From assembly GCA_024734495.1 (NCBI GenBank), contig JALMQS010000099.1, positions 103,792,320-103,856,319 of the forward strand: 64,000 nucleotides of DNA, written 5' to 3'. The DNA comes from Forficula auricularia. Its lineage: Eukaryota > Arthropoda > Insecta > Dermaptera > Forficulidae. Below are positions 46,566-59,172 of the stretch, in pieces. Both the position numbers and the translations under genes were made by a program. The notes under the pieces were generated by a model. That model searched no databases. It saw nothing but the letters and a program-made list of their open reading frames with translations, and was not told the DNA's origin. Every line of letters begins with the position of its first letter. Within the stretch, counting starts at the first letter, position 1.

Positions 46566-46609
46566 TAGGCTGATGATGACACTAATATAAAGTGGTCGAA
46601 ACGTCCCAA
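46566..46609 (+). ncRNA. Hammerhead-like ribozyme motif, family I
   Basis: CTGATGA, T, helix II GACACT/AGTGGTC with one bulge, GAAAC, GTC; helix I GG/CC. A minus-strand partner is at 45133-45180. The pair encloses the whole nested family A unit. Confidence 0.45.
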
Positions 46610-47804
46610 TTGACAATATTTTTTTTTTTAAATAATATAACCTTTGTTATGTTTTTACAAAAGAGAAAATGAGAGCCATTTCTTGAGAATATATCCTATA
46701 TAATAATTAATATTAAAAAAAAATCAAATCTTATTAATATTAAAATTTGTTATCTATCCGTTCGCTATGATAGATTTTTTAATTTTATAATTATTATTCA
46801 TAAAGACTCAAAGTCTTAAAAGATAGGTTCGATTTGTATTCAAAAAATCGAAATTTACCCTCTAAGAAATCAGCTTCTGATTTTGCTATCTCAAATCTTT
46901 GTATTTTTTTCCCCCAAATCTAACACTTTCTGTGAATATTGTGCCTTACTGTATATTTATATAAGAATTCATTTAAATGATGAGAATTTTTCTCTAGTCT
47001 TAAAAATGCACACTTACTCGTATATCTAAAAAAAATCGTTTATTTATTATTTGAGAGATTGTGTTATATTTATCACTAAATAAAAGTATAGAAATATTTT
47101 ATACAAACGGAAAATGTGTTGTTTTTTTTTGGTTCTTATTTTTAAAGAATTTTCTCATGAAATATTTGATATTTTATGGAAGGACCAGCCAGATGGGTGG
47201 TTCTTTTGGGGCAACAATGCCTTTTCAAAAACCCACAAGAACATGTGAAACGGAGTCGAGAAGGCAAACCGCCTAAAAAAATAAATCTGCTCGCTAAGTA
47301 GCTAGACAAAAAGAATAGCAGTATCAAATAGTCGAAACGCTCGTATATTATTTGATCCTTAGGTTGAAACAGCCTTCAAGTAATCCCCCAAATGATGAAT
47401 CACACTCTTTTCGAGTATTTTTGCTGATGGGTTCTATTACTAAAGACTGTTTTGAAAAGGAAGAACACTACTGTAGGCAGATACAATTCATTTGTCAATT
47501 TAATTTAGCGAATACTTTTTTTAATTTATTTTTTATTTATTTATTTATCCAGAAAACACACAACATACAATATTTCGTGTCCTATGGAGTTGACAAGTCA
47601 ACTGTACCTAGGACCGGATTAAAATCTTATCTACCTATATATCTTATATATCTATCTTATATATAAAAATTAATAATTATTTAATTTTACAAAGAATTAA
47701 CAATAAATGAAATATGGTGTACATTGATAAACAATAGTCCACATTAGAGATTTACATACATATCACAGGGTGAAATCACAACGATCCATTTAACCGATTT
47801 TTTT

Positions 47805-48600
47805 CTCAATACTTTCTTGTCACACGACAGATTTTTTAGATCATTTGGGAGTTTATTAAAATATTTAACTGCCACAAAATAGGCATTTTTTGGGGAATTG
47901 ACTTATTAATCTTTAGGAGGACAATTGATCTATGTCTAGTTATGCCACTATCTTCATCATAAATAATAATAACAACGAACAGAGTTCACCATAAAAGACT
48001 TATCAATACTCAAGACAGATTGCACTTTAATTTTTTTAATAGTCTAGTCAGTATAGTGATAAGTGGTTTCGTTGCATTATCATATGCACCCTCCCACACA
48101 ATTATACCATAGTTAATTATACTCTCAAACAGAGCCTGATAAATTACCCTCATAGCCCTTGCATCCAATATTGCACACAACTTATATAATACAAAATTTA
48201 TATATCTGGTTTTCTTGATAATTTGCTTTATGTGATAGTTCCATCTCATATGACAATCTATATAGATTACCAAATATTTACAATAGTCAACTCTTTTTAT
48301 TTCTTTGCTATCAATATACAATTTAATATCCACAGGTATACTATCTCGACAGCCAAAGGTAATGAAAGTCGTTTTATCAGTATTAAGTAACAGTTGATTC
48401 ACTTCTAAATGATTAATTATTTATATTATAAAAATAATAATTAAATAAAACAGCCCTTGGGAAATTCCTTGGGGCGCACATTGTATAGTAGAGTAGATAT
48501 GTATTTTTGATAACAAGATTCAAATTTAGAAATTGATTAACAATTAGAATCGGCGGTGGCGCCTCCTTAACAAAGCCGCTAACAAAGAGAGCATCCATCT
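47805..48600 (-). pseudogene. LINE reverse transcriptase fragment with internal deletion
   Basis: Best-preserved part at 48010-48402: LNTDKTTFITFG, KEIKRVDYCKYLVIYID, YHIKQIIKKTRYINFVLYKL and YQALFESIINYGIIVWE, the thumb-like region after the YADD motif in LINE ORF2. Just upstream on the same strand, in another frame, CAPQGISQGAILFNY (about 48420-48485) resembles RT motif 4. The segment between, including YADD, is deleted. The 3' part (47805-48010) matches the remnant at 42.1 kb. Confidence 0.75.
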
Positions 48601-50990
48601 CTAAAATGAATTGACATTTTCGCCAGGCAGTTGGACTTATTTTGAAATAAATTTTAACTAAAAAATTACAAATGTCTTTATTAAATATCCATCAAATAAG
48701 AATCATCTTTAGATTTAAAAAAATAATAATTAAATAAATTAGCCCTCTGGGAAATTCCTTTGGGCGCACATTGTATAGTAGATATGTATTTTTGATAACA
48801 AGATTCAAAGTTGAAATTGATTAACAATTAGAAGCGCCGGTGGCGCCTCCTTAACAAAGCCGCTAACAAAGAGAGTATCCATCTCTAAAATGAATTGACA
48901 TTTTTGCCAGGCAGTTGGACTTATTTTCAAAAAAATTTATTTTAAAAATTACAAATGGCTTTATTAAATATCCATCAAATAAGGATCATCTTTAGATATA
49001 AGCCACCACACAGAGCAAATAATATAATGGACCGAAAGCCTATTTGGTTTGTGAATTATAAAGTGAGTGAAAGTTAATTGTAAGTAAACTATTAAATTGA
49101 TTTTGAAACGCTCGTATATTTGATGCTTTGGTTTAAACACTTCAAGTAATCCCCCAAATGATGAACCGCACTCTTTTTGAGTATTTTTGCTGATGGGTTC
49201 TATTACTAAAGACTGTTTTGAAAGGATAGAACACTACTATATAAGTAATAGATAGATAGATACAGTTCATTTATCAATTTAATTTAGGAAATCCTCCTAA
49301 ATTATTAATTACTTATTTTTATTATAAAAAATGATAATTAAATAAAATAGCCCCTTGGGAAATGCCTTGGGGCGCACATTGTATTCGCTCCGTGCACGAC
49401 ACTATAGACATCTGGTGTTGAGAAACCGGGCACTAAATTTGTAAAAAATACACTGATTGCATTGGGATTTGCAGTAAAAAGTGAGAAAAAATTAAAAAGG
49501 AAAATAATTTTGCAATTCTTCTTTTGGGCTAGCAATGCCTTTTCGAAAAAATATTCGTCAACATTTATTTATAAATAAGATATTAAAAAGTAATATGTAC
49601 TTAATTTTATTTATTTTCTTAGAAAGACGGACTGGTAAGCGAAATAAGTAGGTTATAATGAAATCCAGTCCATGAATTATTTACTTTTATTCAATTTCTG
49701 ACGTTTGGGAGGCTTTTTCTCTCCTTCTTCAGGGTATTGAATAATTATTGATGGGTGAGTATAGCTCGGTTCCCATTTGTTTCTCTTTTCAGTGATAGCA
49801 ACAATATTGCAATATTTGCCAACATTATACCATAAGTGAACTTGGTTATCTGGTAATATGTACTAATAATTTCAGTGGCGTCTTTAGGAGGAAGTGGGGC
49901 AATCCCCCTCGGTTATAGAAATATTCTATATTTGTTTAATTAAGGTAAATTTTTGGTAGAAATGTTTAAAATTTCGATCATTTCTAAATTTAATCAAATT
50001 CAAAAGGTCAGATATAGACTGTTTTTCTCTAATATTTATCAATGGGTTCCATTACTAAAGACTGTTTTGAAAAGGATAGAACACTACTGTAATATGTAGG
50101 TAGATTCAATTCATTTGTCAATTTAATTTAGCGAATACTTCTAAATTATTAATTATTTATATTACACAAAATAATAATTAAATAAAAAATCCCCTTGGGA
50201 TATTCCTTGGGGCGCTTGTATAGCAGATATGTATTTTTGATAACAAGATTCAAATTCGAATTTGAAATTGATTAAAAATTAGAAGCACCAGTGGCGCCTC
50301 CTTAACAAAGCCGCTAACAAAGAGACCATCATTCTCTAGAATGAATTGACATTTTCGCCAGGCAGTTGGACTTATTTTAAAATAAATTTTATTTTAAAAA
50401 TTACAAATGGCAAAAAAATAATTTTTAAATAAAATAGCCCCTTGGAAAATTCTTCTGGGGCGCCCATTGCATAATAGATATGTATTTTTGATAACAAGAT
50501 TCAAATTCGAATTTGAAATTAATTAACAATTAAAAGCGCCAGTGGCGCCTCCTTAACAAAACCGCTAACAAAGGGAGCATCCATCTCTAAAATGAATTGA
50601 CATTTTCGCCAGGCAGTTGGACTTATTTTGAAATAAATTTTATTTTAAAAATTACAAATGGCTTTATTAAATATCCATCAAATAAGGATCATCTTTAGAT
50701 TTAAACAACCACATAGAGCAAATAATATAATGTATCGAAAGCCTATTTGGTTTGTGAATTAAAAAGGGGATGAAAGTTAATTGTAAGCAAACTATTAAAT
50801 TGATTTTGAAACGCTCGTATATTTGATGCTTTTGTTTAAACAGTCTTCAAGTAATCCCCCAAATGATGAATCGCACTCTTTTGGAGTATTTTTGCTGATG
50901 GGTTTATTACTAAAGACTGTTTTGAAAAGAATAGAACACTAATATATAAGTAATAGATAGATAGATACAGTTCATTTATCAATTTAATTT
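48425..50990 (-). repeat. Tandem copies of the LINE PQG segment and its neighbour block
   Basis: The block with GGTGGCGCCTCCTTAACAAA and CGCCAGGCAGTTGGACTTAT recurs at 48425, 48718, 50170, 50412 and again at 57350-57715. A second block, TTTTGCTGATGGGTT with TAAAGACTGTTTTGAAA, recurs at 47330, 49105, 50040 and 50805. On the minus strand most copies encode APQGISQG. This looks like segmental duplication of a LINE fragment. Confidence 0.7.
49626..49742 (-). mobile_element. Truncated family A hammerhead-like unit
   Basis: Starts with the GACGGACTGG leader motif and ends within the minus-strand motif. The core is broken (CAAAC in place of GAAAC). The second arm is missing. Confidence 0.5.
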
Positions 50991-51369
50991 ATTATCATTT
51001 TGTGAAACCTGACTAGAAAATTCTCCTCATAAGTTACTTATAATGTTTCACCTAGAACCGACACCTAAATTCTTAAAAATTATTATCATTATAGTATATT
51101 ATTAACTATATTTTTTGATTAACAAAATCGGTAGAATTTCTAGGTGTATTTTATCTCTATTTTACCGAGTAGTTTTATAGTACGATATCTAAGATTTGTT
51201 TGCAGTGTGTTCATATCTCTATGGGATGTCGCAGAGCTTTGGGATTTGAAACTATCTAGAGGCTATAAGAAGTACCTCAAAATTTTGGCTAAAATCGAAG
51301 AAGGGAAGTTTACTTGAAGATTTTTTGTATTTTCCAATTTCGTCTTTTTTCCGGTTTTCTCAAAATGGC

Positions 51370-51533
51370 TTGGGGGAAACCGCGACCTAAAATCGTGTAC
51401 ACCTACTTCCACTTCCTTGTTCATTTCCAAGTAGAAGACAATAGATGACAATAGATTATCTAATGAATTCCAAAGTAATTCCAAATAATTCCAAAGACGG
51501 TGTACACCTAATTCCAATCGCGGTTCACCCCCC
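51370..51533. mobile_element. Compact relative of the 27.1-kb element
   Basis: Inverted ends GGGGGAAACCGCGA and TCGCGGTTCACCCCCC with internal GTGTACACCTACTTCCA and its partner. About 164 bp, with only a few TTCCAAAGTAA-type units. Confidence 0.7.
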
Positions 51534-51555
51534 GGGAGAAACACAAAGTAAAGTA

Positions 51556-51901
51556 AAGTAGAACCTCGTTTATCCGGACTAACTGGGACTCAAAGGCAAC
51601 CCGGATAATCGAAACATCCGGATAATCCAGATATATATGAGTAATAAAAACAAAACAAATCCTCAGATAAGCGAATTTAAATTTATTACGATAAAAAACA
51701 CTGTTTAAGTATATCAAAATTACAAATAATTGTTTAAAAAATAGATACATACGTTAAAAAACAAATTTTTACTTGGTGAAATTATAATTACATTCTTGCT
51801 ATCAGAGTTAAAAATTATTATCTATGTGAACATTTATTAAAATGAAATTGTCTACAAATCTGATCCGGATAAATGAGGGCCGGATAAACGAGGTTTTACT
51901 G
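51556..51901. mobile_element. pogo/Tigger-like MITE, TA TSD
   Basis: TA at 51554-51555 and 51902-51903; TIRs AAGTAGAACCTCGTTTATCC and GGATAAACGAGGTTTTACTG with internal CCGGATAATC repeats. 346 bp, non-coding. Confidence 0.85.
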
Positions 51902-52236
51902 TATTTGTTGTTTCGAAAAGATGAATTTTCTATTTTTCTGAAAAAATTTTAGTTTGATTGTGATTTTTTAAATTTATGTTGTTAATTGAAATGTCAGGAT
52001 TTTTGAAATGGAATATTCTTTCAAATTCTATCTAAGACCATTTGTTATAGTGAAATTAGAAAAAATTGTTAAAATCTCCTAGTTTATTTAGTTATTATAC
52101 AGACTGTTGCTAAATAATTGTGAAATATAAGTCCCTTTTTATAAAATAAATTGGAGTAAGAGTGGAAAATTTTTCAGACTTTCCGTAAATCCAGCTAGAG
52201 CTACAAAGCAAAATATTTAGTAGGAATTTTTTTTTA

Positions 52237-52791
52237 CTTTATCCAATGCGAAGCATGGGTAAAATATTGTAATCGGTCTGGCGGCAAGCGCGACTTCAAA
52301 GGGTCCTCAGATAAAGACTACGGAACCCATGGACTCAATTAAGGTCACAAATTGTAGTATTCAATTAGATTGAATTTTAGCACGTGACGATTTTGACAAA
52401 ATTACCTGGGGTCTCGTCGAGAGGCCAAAAAGTGCCATTTTTTTGGAAGTGCGTGCTGATGGATGGATGGATGTTATCGTTTTTTTCGTCCACGATTTTT
52501 TCCACACCGTTGCACCAATTGAAATGAAAATGAAAAACTAACATTATTTTAACAAAATGATGCGCTGATTAGTTTTTGGTACATATCGGCCCACAAACAT
52601 TAGTACTTTATTTCGGTACTTTTTTAGTTTTTTCTAAATATCTTGAAAATGACTTAACCGATTTTGATGAAATTTAATATTGTAATTGAGTACCTTGAGG
52701 ACCACAAAAATGGTCATATAAATTTTTTTGTAAAATTATATTTTAAAGTACTTTACCCTAGACTACGATAGTTCATTGGATAAAGTTTAGC
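52237..52791 (+). repeat. ACTTTATCCAA-ended repeat, copy 2
   Basis: Inverted ends ACTTTATCCAA and TTGGATAAAGT, about 555 bp, non-coding. A partial third copy is at about 53470-53670. Confidence 0.75.
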
Positions 52792-53224
52792 AACGATCCG
52801 TTGAAGTTTATTTTTTATTAAAACAAATAGTCCAGTTAAATTGTGTTTTTAGCCCTAATGTTTTGGAGTACTTGTAATTTCTTCGCGTCTATGATTTTTC
52901 GGTTGTGCTGAATCCGAATCTGAGGTTTGATAACAAAATTTTGTGACGGAACATTGTCAAAAATGCAAAAAAACAGGTAAAAAAATTCTCATTTTCTGGC
53001 AGTTTTTGCTTATAAATCGAAAACTATCAACTTTTCCTAAATAACCTTCCTATTCAAAATAAAAGTTCATAAAATTTTCTATAAATTTCATTATTAAGGG
53101 TTTTTGTGACCAACCGTTTAGGCTCAATGGCTAGTTGAAAATTGGTCCATTTTTTCTGTTTCCCGTAAATCTCAAAATGTTCTACTTATTAATTTAAATA
53201 ATAAATAAAATTTAAATAATATAC

Positions 53225-53250
53225 TACTCCCTCCGTCCCACATTGTACAT
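53225..53250 (+). repeat. Stowaway-like terminal sequence
   Basis: TA then CTCCCTCCGTCCCAC, matching the Stowaway/mariner TIR known from plant MITEs. A related TACTCCCTCC occurs at 53345. No matching inverted end was found. Confidence 0.45.
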
Positions 53251-54518
53251 TTGAATATTTTTCTACTAATTATTGGTACTGAAGATTTTGTAATTTTGTT
53301 TTTAAGGTTGATATAGTATCAATCAATAATACTAGCTTGACAAGTACTCCCTCCTTAAGCATCCGTGTCAAATTAGTTTCAAAGTGTTGCTTCGAAAAAT
53401 TTGTCCCAAAATAAATGCTATATATATTAAAAGTATAGAAAAACAAAAAGAAAAAAATATTGAAATGCAGCATTAGAACTTCAAAGAGGTCCAGATGTAA
53501 AGACTACGAAACTCATGCTCTTAATCAAAGTCACAAATTGTAGAATTCAATCAGGTTGATGGTTTTGCCAAAAATTACATGGGATCTCGTCCAGAAGCCA
53601 AAAAGTGCAAATCCCATTTAGTTCCTTTATTACGTGGATGATTTTAACCACACCGTTCAACCGATTAAACACAGTGGTGTCCAATCTTTTGGCTTACATG
53701 GGCCACATTTGAAGAAAAAAATTTGTCTCGGGCGCAGATAAAATATACTAATTCTAGTGATATACATATGTGTAAACTAAAAAGATAGTTAATCATATAA
53801 TAATAGAATAATGATATCCAGCATGACAAAGGCGCAAAATATTCTTTGAGTTTTTTCCTTCAGGATTTTGTGTTTAAATAATTTAGCAGATGCTATTTTT
53901 TTGCATGTTGTAAAAATACACTTTGGGTGGTCTGGTTCCACGTCCCACCACTCAAATGGTCTGGAGTGAATATATTATGTTTATAATTGACTATAAATTA
54001 TAATTTTTATAATTTCATTGTGGGTCAAAAATATTTTTTAACACATATGTATTTTTTACCGCATTCCACACGATGCGCAGTACCTGGTCCACCTGCTTAG
54101 ACCAGCCAGACTGGCCATTCCTTGTAGAACTATCATAGACGGTACTATTACGCATTATTTCTAGTTGGGTCAAATCCGTTACTCAAAAATGTGTCACCAG
54201 CTCTTGGACTATAATGTCACTAGATTGATTAAAGATCAAAACAATGGAATCATAATAAACACTAATTTTTTACTAAACACGCCCATACAAACACATAAAT
54301 ATCATATAACTAAATTTACTAGATTCTGAGGGCATAAAAAAATAAAAATAAACATCTGTATTGATTTTCTCAAAAGATTAAGAATAATTTTTCACTATTT
54401 TTAAACATCAAGCATAAATATGACTGATAATTTAATTATGTAATTAATAAATTTTTTGATATTTATCTGATAATGAACATTTTTTGGTAGTAAAGAGATC
54501 TTTAAAATTAAATAATTA

Positions 54519-54710
54519 AGGAGGTTCTTTCGCGACAATCCAAAGAAAAAGTTTTAGTCTCGTAACCACTCTATAAATATGCATAGAACTAAAATTTTAG
54601 GTTATGTTTTTTTAACGTGACTGTACCATTCACACTACGAAATCGCTATATGGATTCACACATACTTGCCTGATCGTTTCCAAGCCATTGTACTTATAGC
54701 CCCTCCACTA
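54519..54710 (+). repeat. Dispersed repeat with TTTCGCGACAATCC
   Basis: Shares AAGTTTTAGCCTCGTAACCA and the AGGTTATGTTTTTTTAACGT motif with 39890-40085 (minus) and 6795-6900 (plus, cut by a LINE). Confidence 0.75.
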
Positions 54711-57350
54711 AAAATAATAGCCCAAATATGTTTGTTTTTTATCAAAACTAAGCGGTAAATAATTTTTATTTTTTTAAGTTACTCCGAATATATTATTCTA
54801 ACAAATATTAGTTTTTCATCATGATGGTGAAAGTCCTTCAATGAAAAGAAAAAAATATTGATAATTTTCCACCCTTTCCCAATCTACCATATTTCAAAAA
54901 TGTCATTTTTAATTGCATTTATTTCATGTTTGGTGTGGTGCAAATCGTCTTCAAGTACTGAACGGTGTCGATGTATTAGTAACTTTAATGACTTATATTC
55001 CAAGTTTCAAAGATTTCTTGAATTTTTGCATTTGTGAAAGAACTACCTTAATTATGTATTTGTGCAAGAAAGTTTGAATTATATGCCGCTAAAGCTAGAG
55101 GAATGTTGAAGTCGTAAGCCTGCACTATATGCAACCATTTGAGCTTGAAAGGAAAGACAACGCGTACATTCCAGGCGCTGCCGTGTTTTGGAGATTCTCC
55201 AACTACCCAGGCAAATTAGATTTCTGCTTGCCAATAAATATGCACAAGCCGGAAATAATTTTATTCGACCATTATGAGCATCCCAAATAAGAGTTATAAG
55301 TGAGTTTTCGACTGTTTTCTGGCTGGTGCTAAATTTTTTGAAGGCTTAAAAGCCACTATAATTTTTGGACTTTTTTCATATTTTTGATTATAACTCGAAA
55401 ACCATGCGTCCAACAGAAAATTTTACTTTTACCAAGATGAAAGAGCATAAAACGTTGCATTGAATAACGTACTTAAAAGCTAACGTTGTTTCAGCCGTTT
55501 AGCCACAATTGATGGTCAAAGAAAGGCAATTTTTAACAACTTGGCGGAAAAGTGAATTAATGTGCTTATTAGGTGGTCACAAGAAACCAATCATCGGATT
55601 TTGGCGCTGACCCCCATTAGAGTTGAAAATTGGCTAAAAAATTAGATTGGCAAGGATTTCAATACTCTTAATTAGTCAACGGTAACCCATGCCGCAATGA
55701 GTTCGGATCATGTCCTGTCTTGGGAAATGCTGGATATCTTCAAATCTAAAAGTTTTAACAAAAAAGTGACTCAGATGAAACTTCAAGCCAACAAAATTTC
55801 CTATAAAATGAAACAAGGGATCTAGTTTTAGGATATGTGGTTTTCAACTTATGAATAAAAAAACTGAAAATTTTAAGTACGTAATTAAACGCTAAATTTT
55901 ATGCTCTTTTATTGAATAAAGTTAAAAAATGTAGTGGTTTTTAGGCCGTAAAAATTTAGCCCAGAAACCGTCTAAACTCATTTAAATCATTTGGGATGCC
56001 TAACGTCGATTAAATATTTCCAGCTTGTGCATATTTATTGCCCAGCGCGTGCTTACTTTTCAGTATAATTTGTCTGGGTTAAACCACAAAAAGGAGGGAA
56101 CATTTTTTAACATAATTTTACATTGTAATATGGGTATTTTAAGAGAGATTACTTGCCAACACTTGGATAACATAATTTCACATATTATATTTTTGTATTT
56201 AAATCTATAAGTATTTATCTTATGTGTATTTTCTCAATAATTTTATGTAATCAATTAAATTGTTATGCACCTTTTATTTTATAAGTAATTTTATTTTTAG
56301 TATCGACTCAAGGGTCAATTGAAAAGTTTTTGTTTTGCCGAGAGTAGCAGAAGGTTGTTGATTCACAAAGAGAAACCAAAGAGGTTGTTCTCTGCTTGAT
56401 GCAAATAAACATACACACATATATATATATATATGTATGTTTATTTGCATCAAGCACAGGGACAACCTCTTTGTTTCTATTTGTAAAGGGTCAATGCATG
56501 GAATTGAGGAACCTAGTGGCCCTACTTTGCCTCAATGCATTGAAACTCTAGTTGGTACTATAAATAAAATTACTTATAAATTAAAAATAATTAAAAATTA
56601 AATTGATAACATTTGTCTACATAGGAAAATACGCGTAAGAGAAATACTTATAGATTAAAATTCAAAAATATTATATGTGAAATTGTGTTTCCGGGATGGA
56701 CTCTCGATCTTTAAAAAAAAGTTTGGAAACAATTGGAATTGAGGAAACAAATATATTAAAAAATAAATCTTGTATATAAAAATAATAATAAAAAAAAATT
56801 AATGTGCTTTGAAAAAATGACCCCATGTACTGTTATTTTTTCAGGCCTTGACTTATGGGGCAAACCAGCAGCCATGGTGGTCGGCCAATAATAAATATTT
56901 CTGCATAAAGAAAGAATTATATTTTTCTTTTTTTTATAAAAAGCCTAATTTCCGCTTAGCTTGGCAAGTAACCTCTTACAATGTACCTGCCTCTTACAAT
57001 GTACCTGCCTATTACAATGCTACTCTGTTGAAAAATGCTTCTCCTACTTGTGGTTGCGCCCAGGCAAATTAACCTGAAAAAAGGCTTCGCTGTCCAATAA
57101 ATATGCACAAGCTGGAAACAATTTTAACGTTAGGCATCCCAAATGAGTTATATGAGTTTAGACCACGAAATTTTTGGTTTTAATTCAGATTTTCGCTTAT
57201 AACTCGAAAACCATGCGCCCTACGAAAAATTTACTCTTACCAAAATGAAAGATCATAAAATTTCGCGTTTAATAACGTAAATCTTGTATATAAAAATAAA
57301 ATTAATATACTTTTAAAATCTGACACTTGTACTGTTATTTTTTTCAGGCC
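54710..57350. other. No gene; two related repeat blocks
   Basis: Phrases such as CAATAAATATGCACAAGC, GCATCCCAAAT and ATAACTCGAAAACCATGCG recur at 55230-55400, 55970-56060 and 57090-57220, suggesting old copies of one unclassified repeat. Confidence 0.5.
56310..56490. repeat. Palindrome related to family D
   Basis: Leader GCCGAGAGTAGCAGAAG, then CTCTGCTTGATGCAAATAAA facing its complement around a (TA)n centre. No hammerhead-like core. Confidence 0.65.
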
Positions 57351-58482
57351 TTGACAATGCCTTTGGTATAGTAGATATGAATCTTTGATAGGAAGATTCA
57401 AATTTGAATTTGAAATCGATTAACAATTGGGACCGCCGGTGGCGCCTCCTTAACAAAGCCGACTAACAAAGAGAGCATTCATCACTAAAATGAATTCACA
57501 TTTTCGCCAGGCAGTTGGACTTATTTTGAAATAAATTTTATTTTAAAAATTACAAATGGCTTTATTAAATATCCATCAAATAAGGATCATCTTTAGATCT
57601 AAACCACCACACAGAGCAAATAATATAATGGATCGAAAGCCTATTGCTTTGTGAATTAAAAAGGGGATGAACGTTGTTGTAAGTAAACGATTAAATTCAT
57701 TTTATTTTAGATTTCGAATTTTACTTTCCTGTCTGTTAATATTAACGAAAATGTTTTATAAATATTAATATGATTTGTTAATAAACATCCCTCGGCTGAT
57801 TTTGTGTATGTGCGTGAACATATGTTCCTGATATAATTATATTATATTTTTTAATTATATAAAAATTAAGCATTCATTTTTTGAGCTCTTAGCCATAATT
57901 TTATTAAAGCACTAAGCCAGGCATGTACTCAAATTTTTCGTCAGAGAGCACCAAAGTATTAAAAAATGAGAAAAAATAATTTTACAAATATGTAGGTATT
58001 TATTAATATAAAAATTAAAAATATTGTAATAAAAGTGTAGGGTGTCGTGGGGGGGGGGGGGGGTAGGCTGACCGGGCTCCTAAATAGTTTTTTGTGAATA
58101 GGTCCTCTGTCTCCTGGAATTTAAGTAAGAGCGTGAGTTTTAGTCGGGCAAGGAGAGAGGTAAGAACTTCTATCTCGCTTCTCTTTCTCTCTCATTAGAT
58201 ATCTGCAAAAGCGTGAGTGCGTCTGTGTGCGTGATGAATATATTACTGATATTATTATTATTATTCTTATTAGGTACATAGATCTGCTCTGACGTCACAG
58301 CAACTGATTCGAGTCTGAACTTGTCGAGGGGCCCTTAGCGCCCGGCCGATTTCCCTGCCAATCAACGTACAGTTTAGTAGCATTGCTGGCGTCAATCATA
58401 ATTACTCCGTCTAATTATCTGAAGGAATTTTTGCATCAGAATGATGATTTATCAAATTTATAATCCCAAATACAGGTGTGTT

Positions 58483-58516
<34 letters not shown>
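58483..58516 (+). repeat. (AT)n microsatellite
   Basis: A pure AT dinucleotide run. A long G run (about 16 G) lies at 58049-58064. Confidence 0.9.
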
Positions 58517-58521
<5 letters not shown>

Positions 58522-58954
58522 AGAGTAAATATTAATAATGATATTTTCAATTTGTATTTTCGAAATATTCCAATACTAATGGCATTTTCATGCAAAATCA
58601 GGAGATTTTCGACGGCACCAATTTGCCTGAAAATCTATCCTCATATTTTAAGAGATTTCGTTATTATGATTTAATTTTATATGCTTTTTTTAAGAGTTCG
58701 GTAACAAGACCCATTTAGCCAGATTCTCTTTGATTATTATTTGATATCTATTTATATGTTTATGCGTGAGTTTGAGTGTGTTCAAATTAGTATTTAGATA
58801 TTTTATCATGTCGAAAATCCAAAAAATTAATAAATCGAGGTAATTCCATAGGCCTGCCACCCCGGCAGACTGATTTTGTCTCTAGGCGGGCAAAAAATAG
58901 ATTCGATTGAAAGTTTTTGTGCCGAGAGGGTGGCAGAGTTTTATATATTGGGGG

Positions 58955-59165
58955 ACAATAAAAGATTATGTGTCTTCTGCTGGAATTTTAAATTTTATTT
59001 ATAAAAGAGACTATAGTTTCGAGGGCTTTGGCCATCTTCATCAGTCTATTACAATTGATTCACAGGAATTAATGCATGAATGGAAATGAAGGCAAAGCCC
59101 TCGAAACTATAGTCTTGTTATAAATAAATTTATAATTTAAGCAGAATACACACTCTTTATTGTCT
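58955..59165. mobile_element. Family D unit, disrupted by a Helitron
   Basis: A minus-strand motif (59008-59055: CTGATGA, GAAAC, self-complementary ACTATAGT) faces a plus-strand copy lacking CTGATGA. The GACAATAAA arm end is repeated at 59160. The Helitron at 59173 is inserted in its terminal sequence. Confidence 0.6.
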
Positions 59166-59172
59166 CCTTCAA

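Noticed and set aside
53675..53720. hAT element start (CAGTGGTGTCCAATC)
   Set aside because: It resembles the hAT end at 36587 in reverse, but no partner end or TSD was found.
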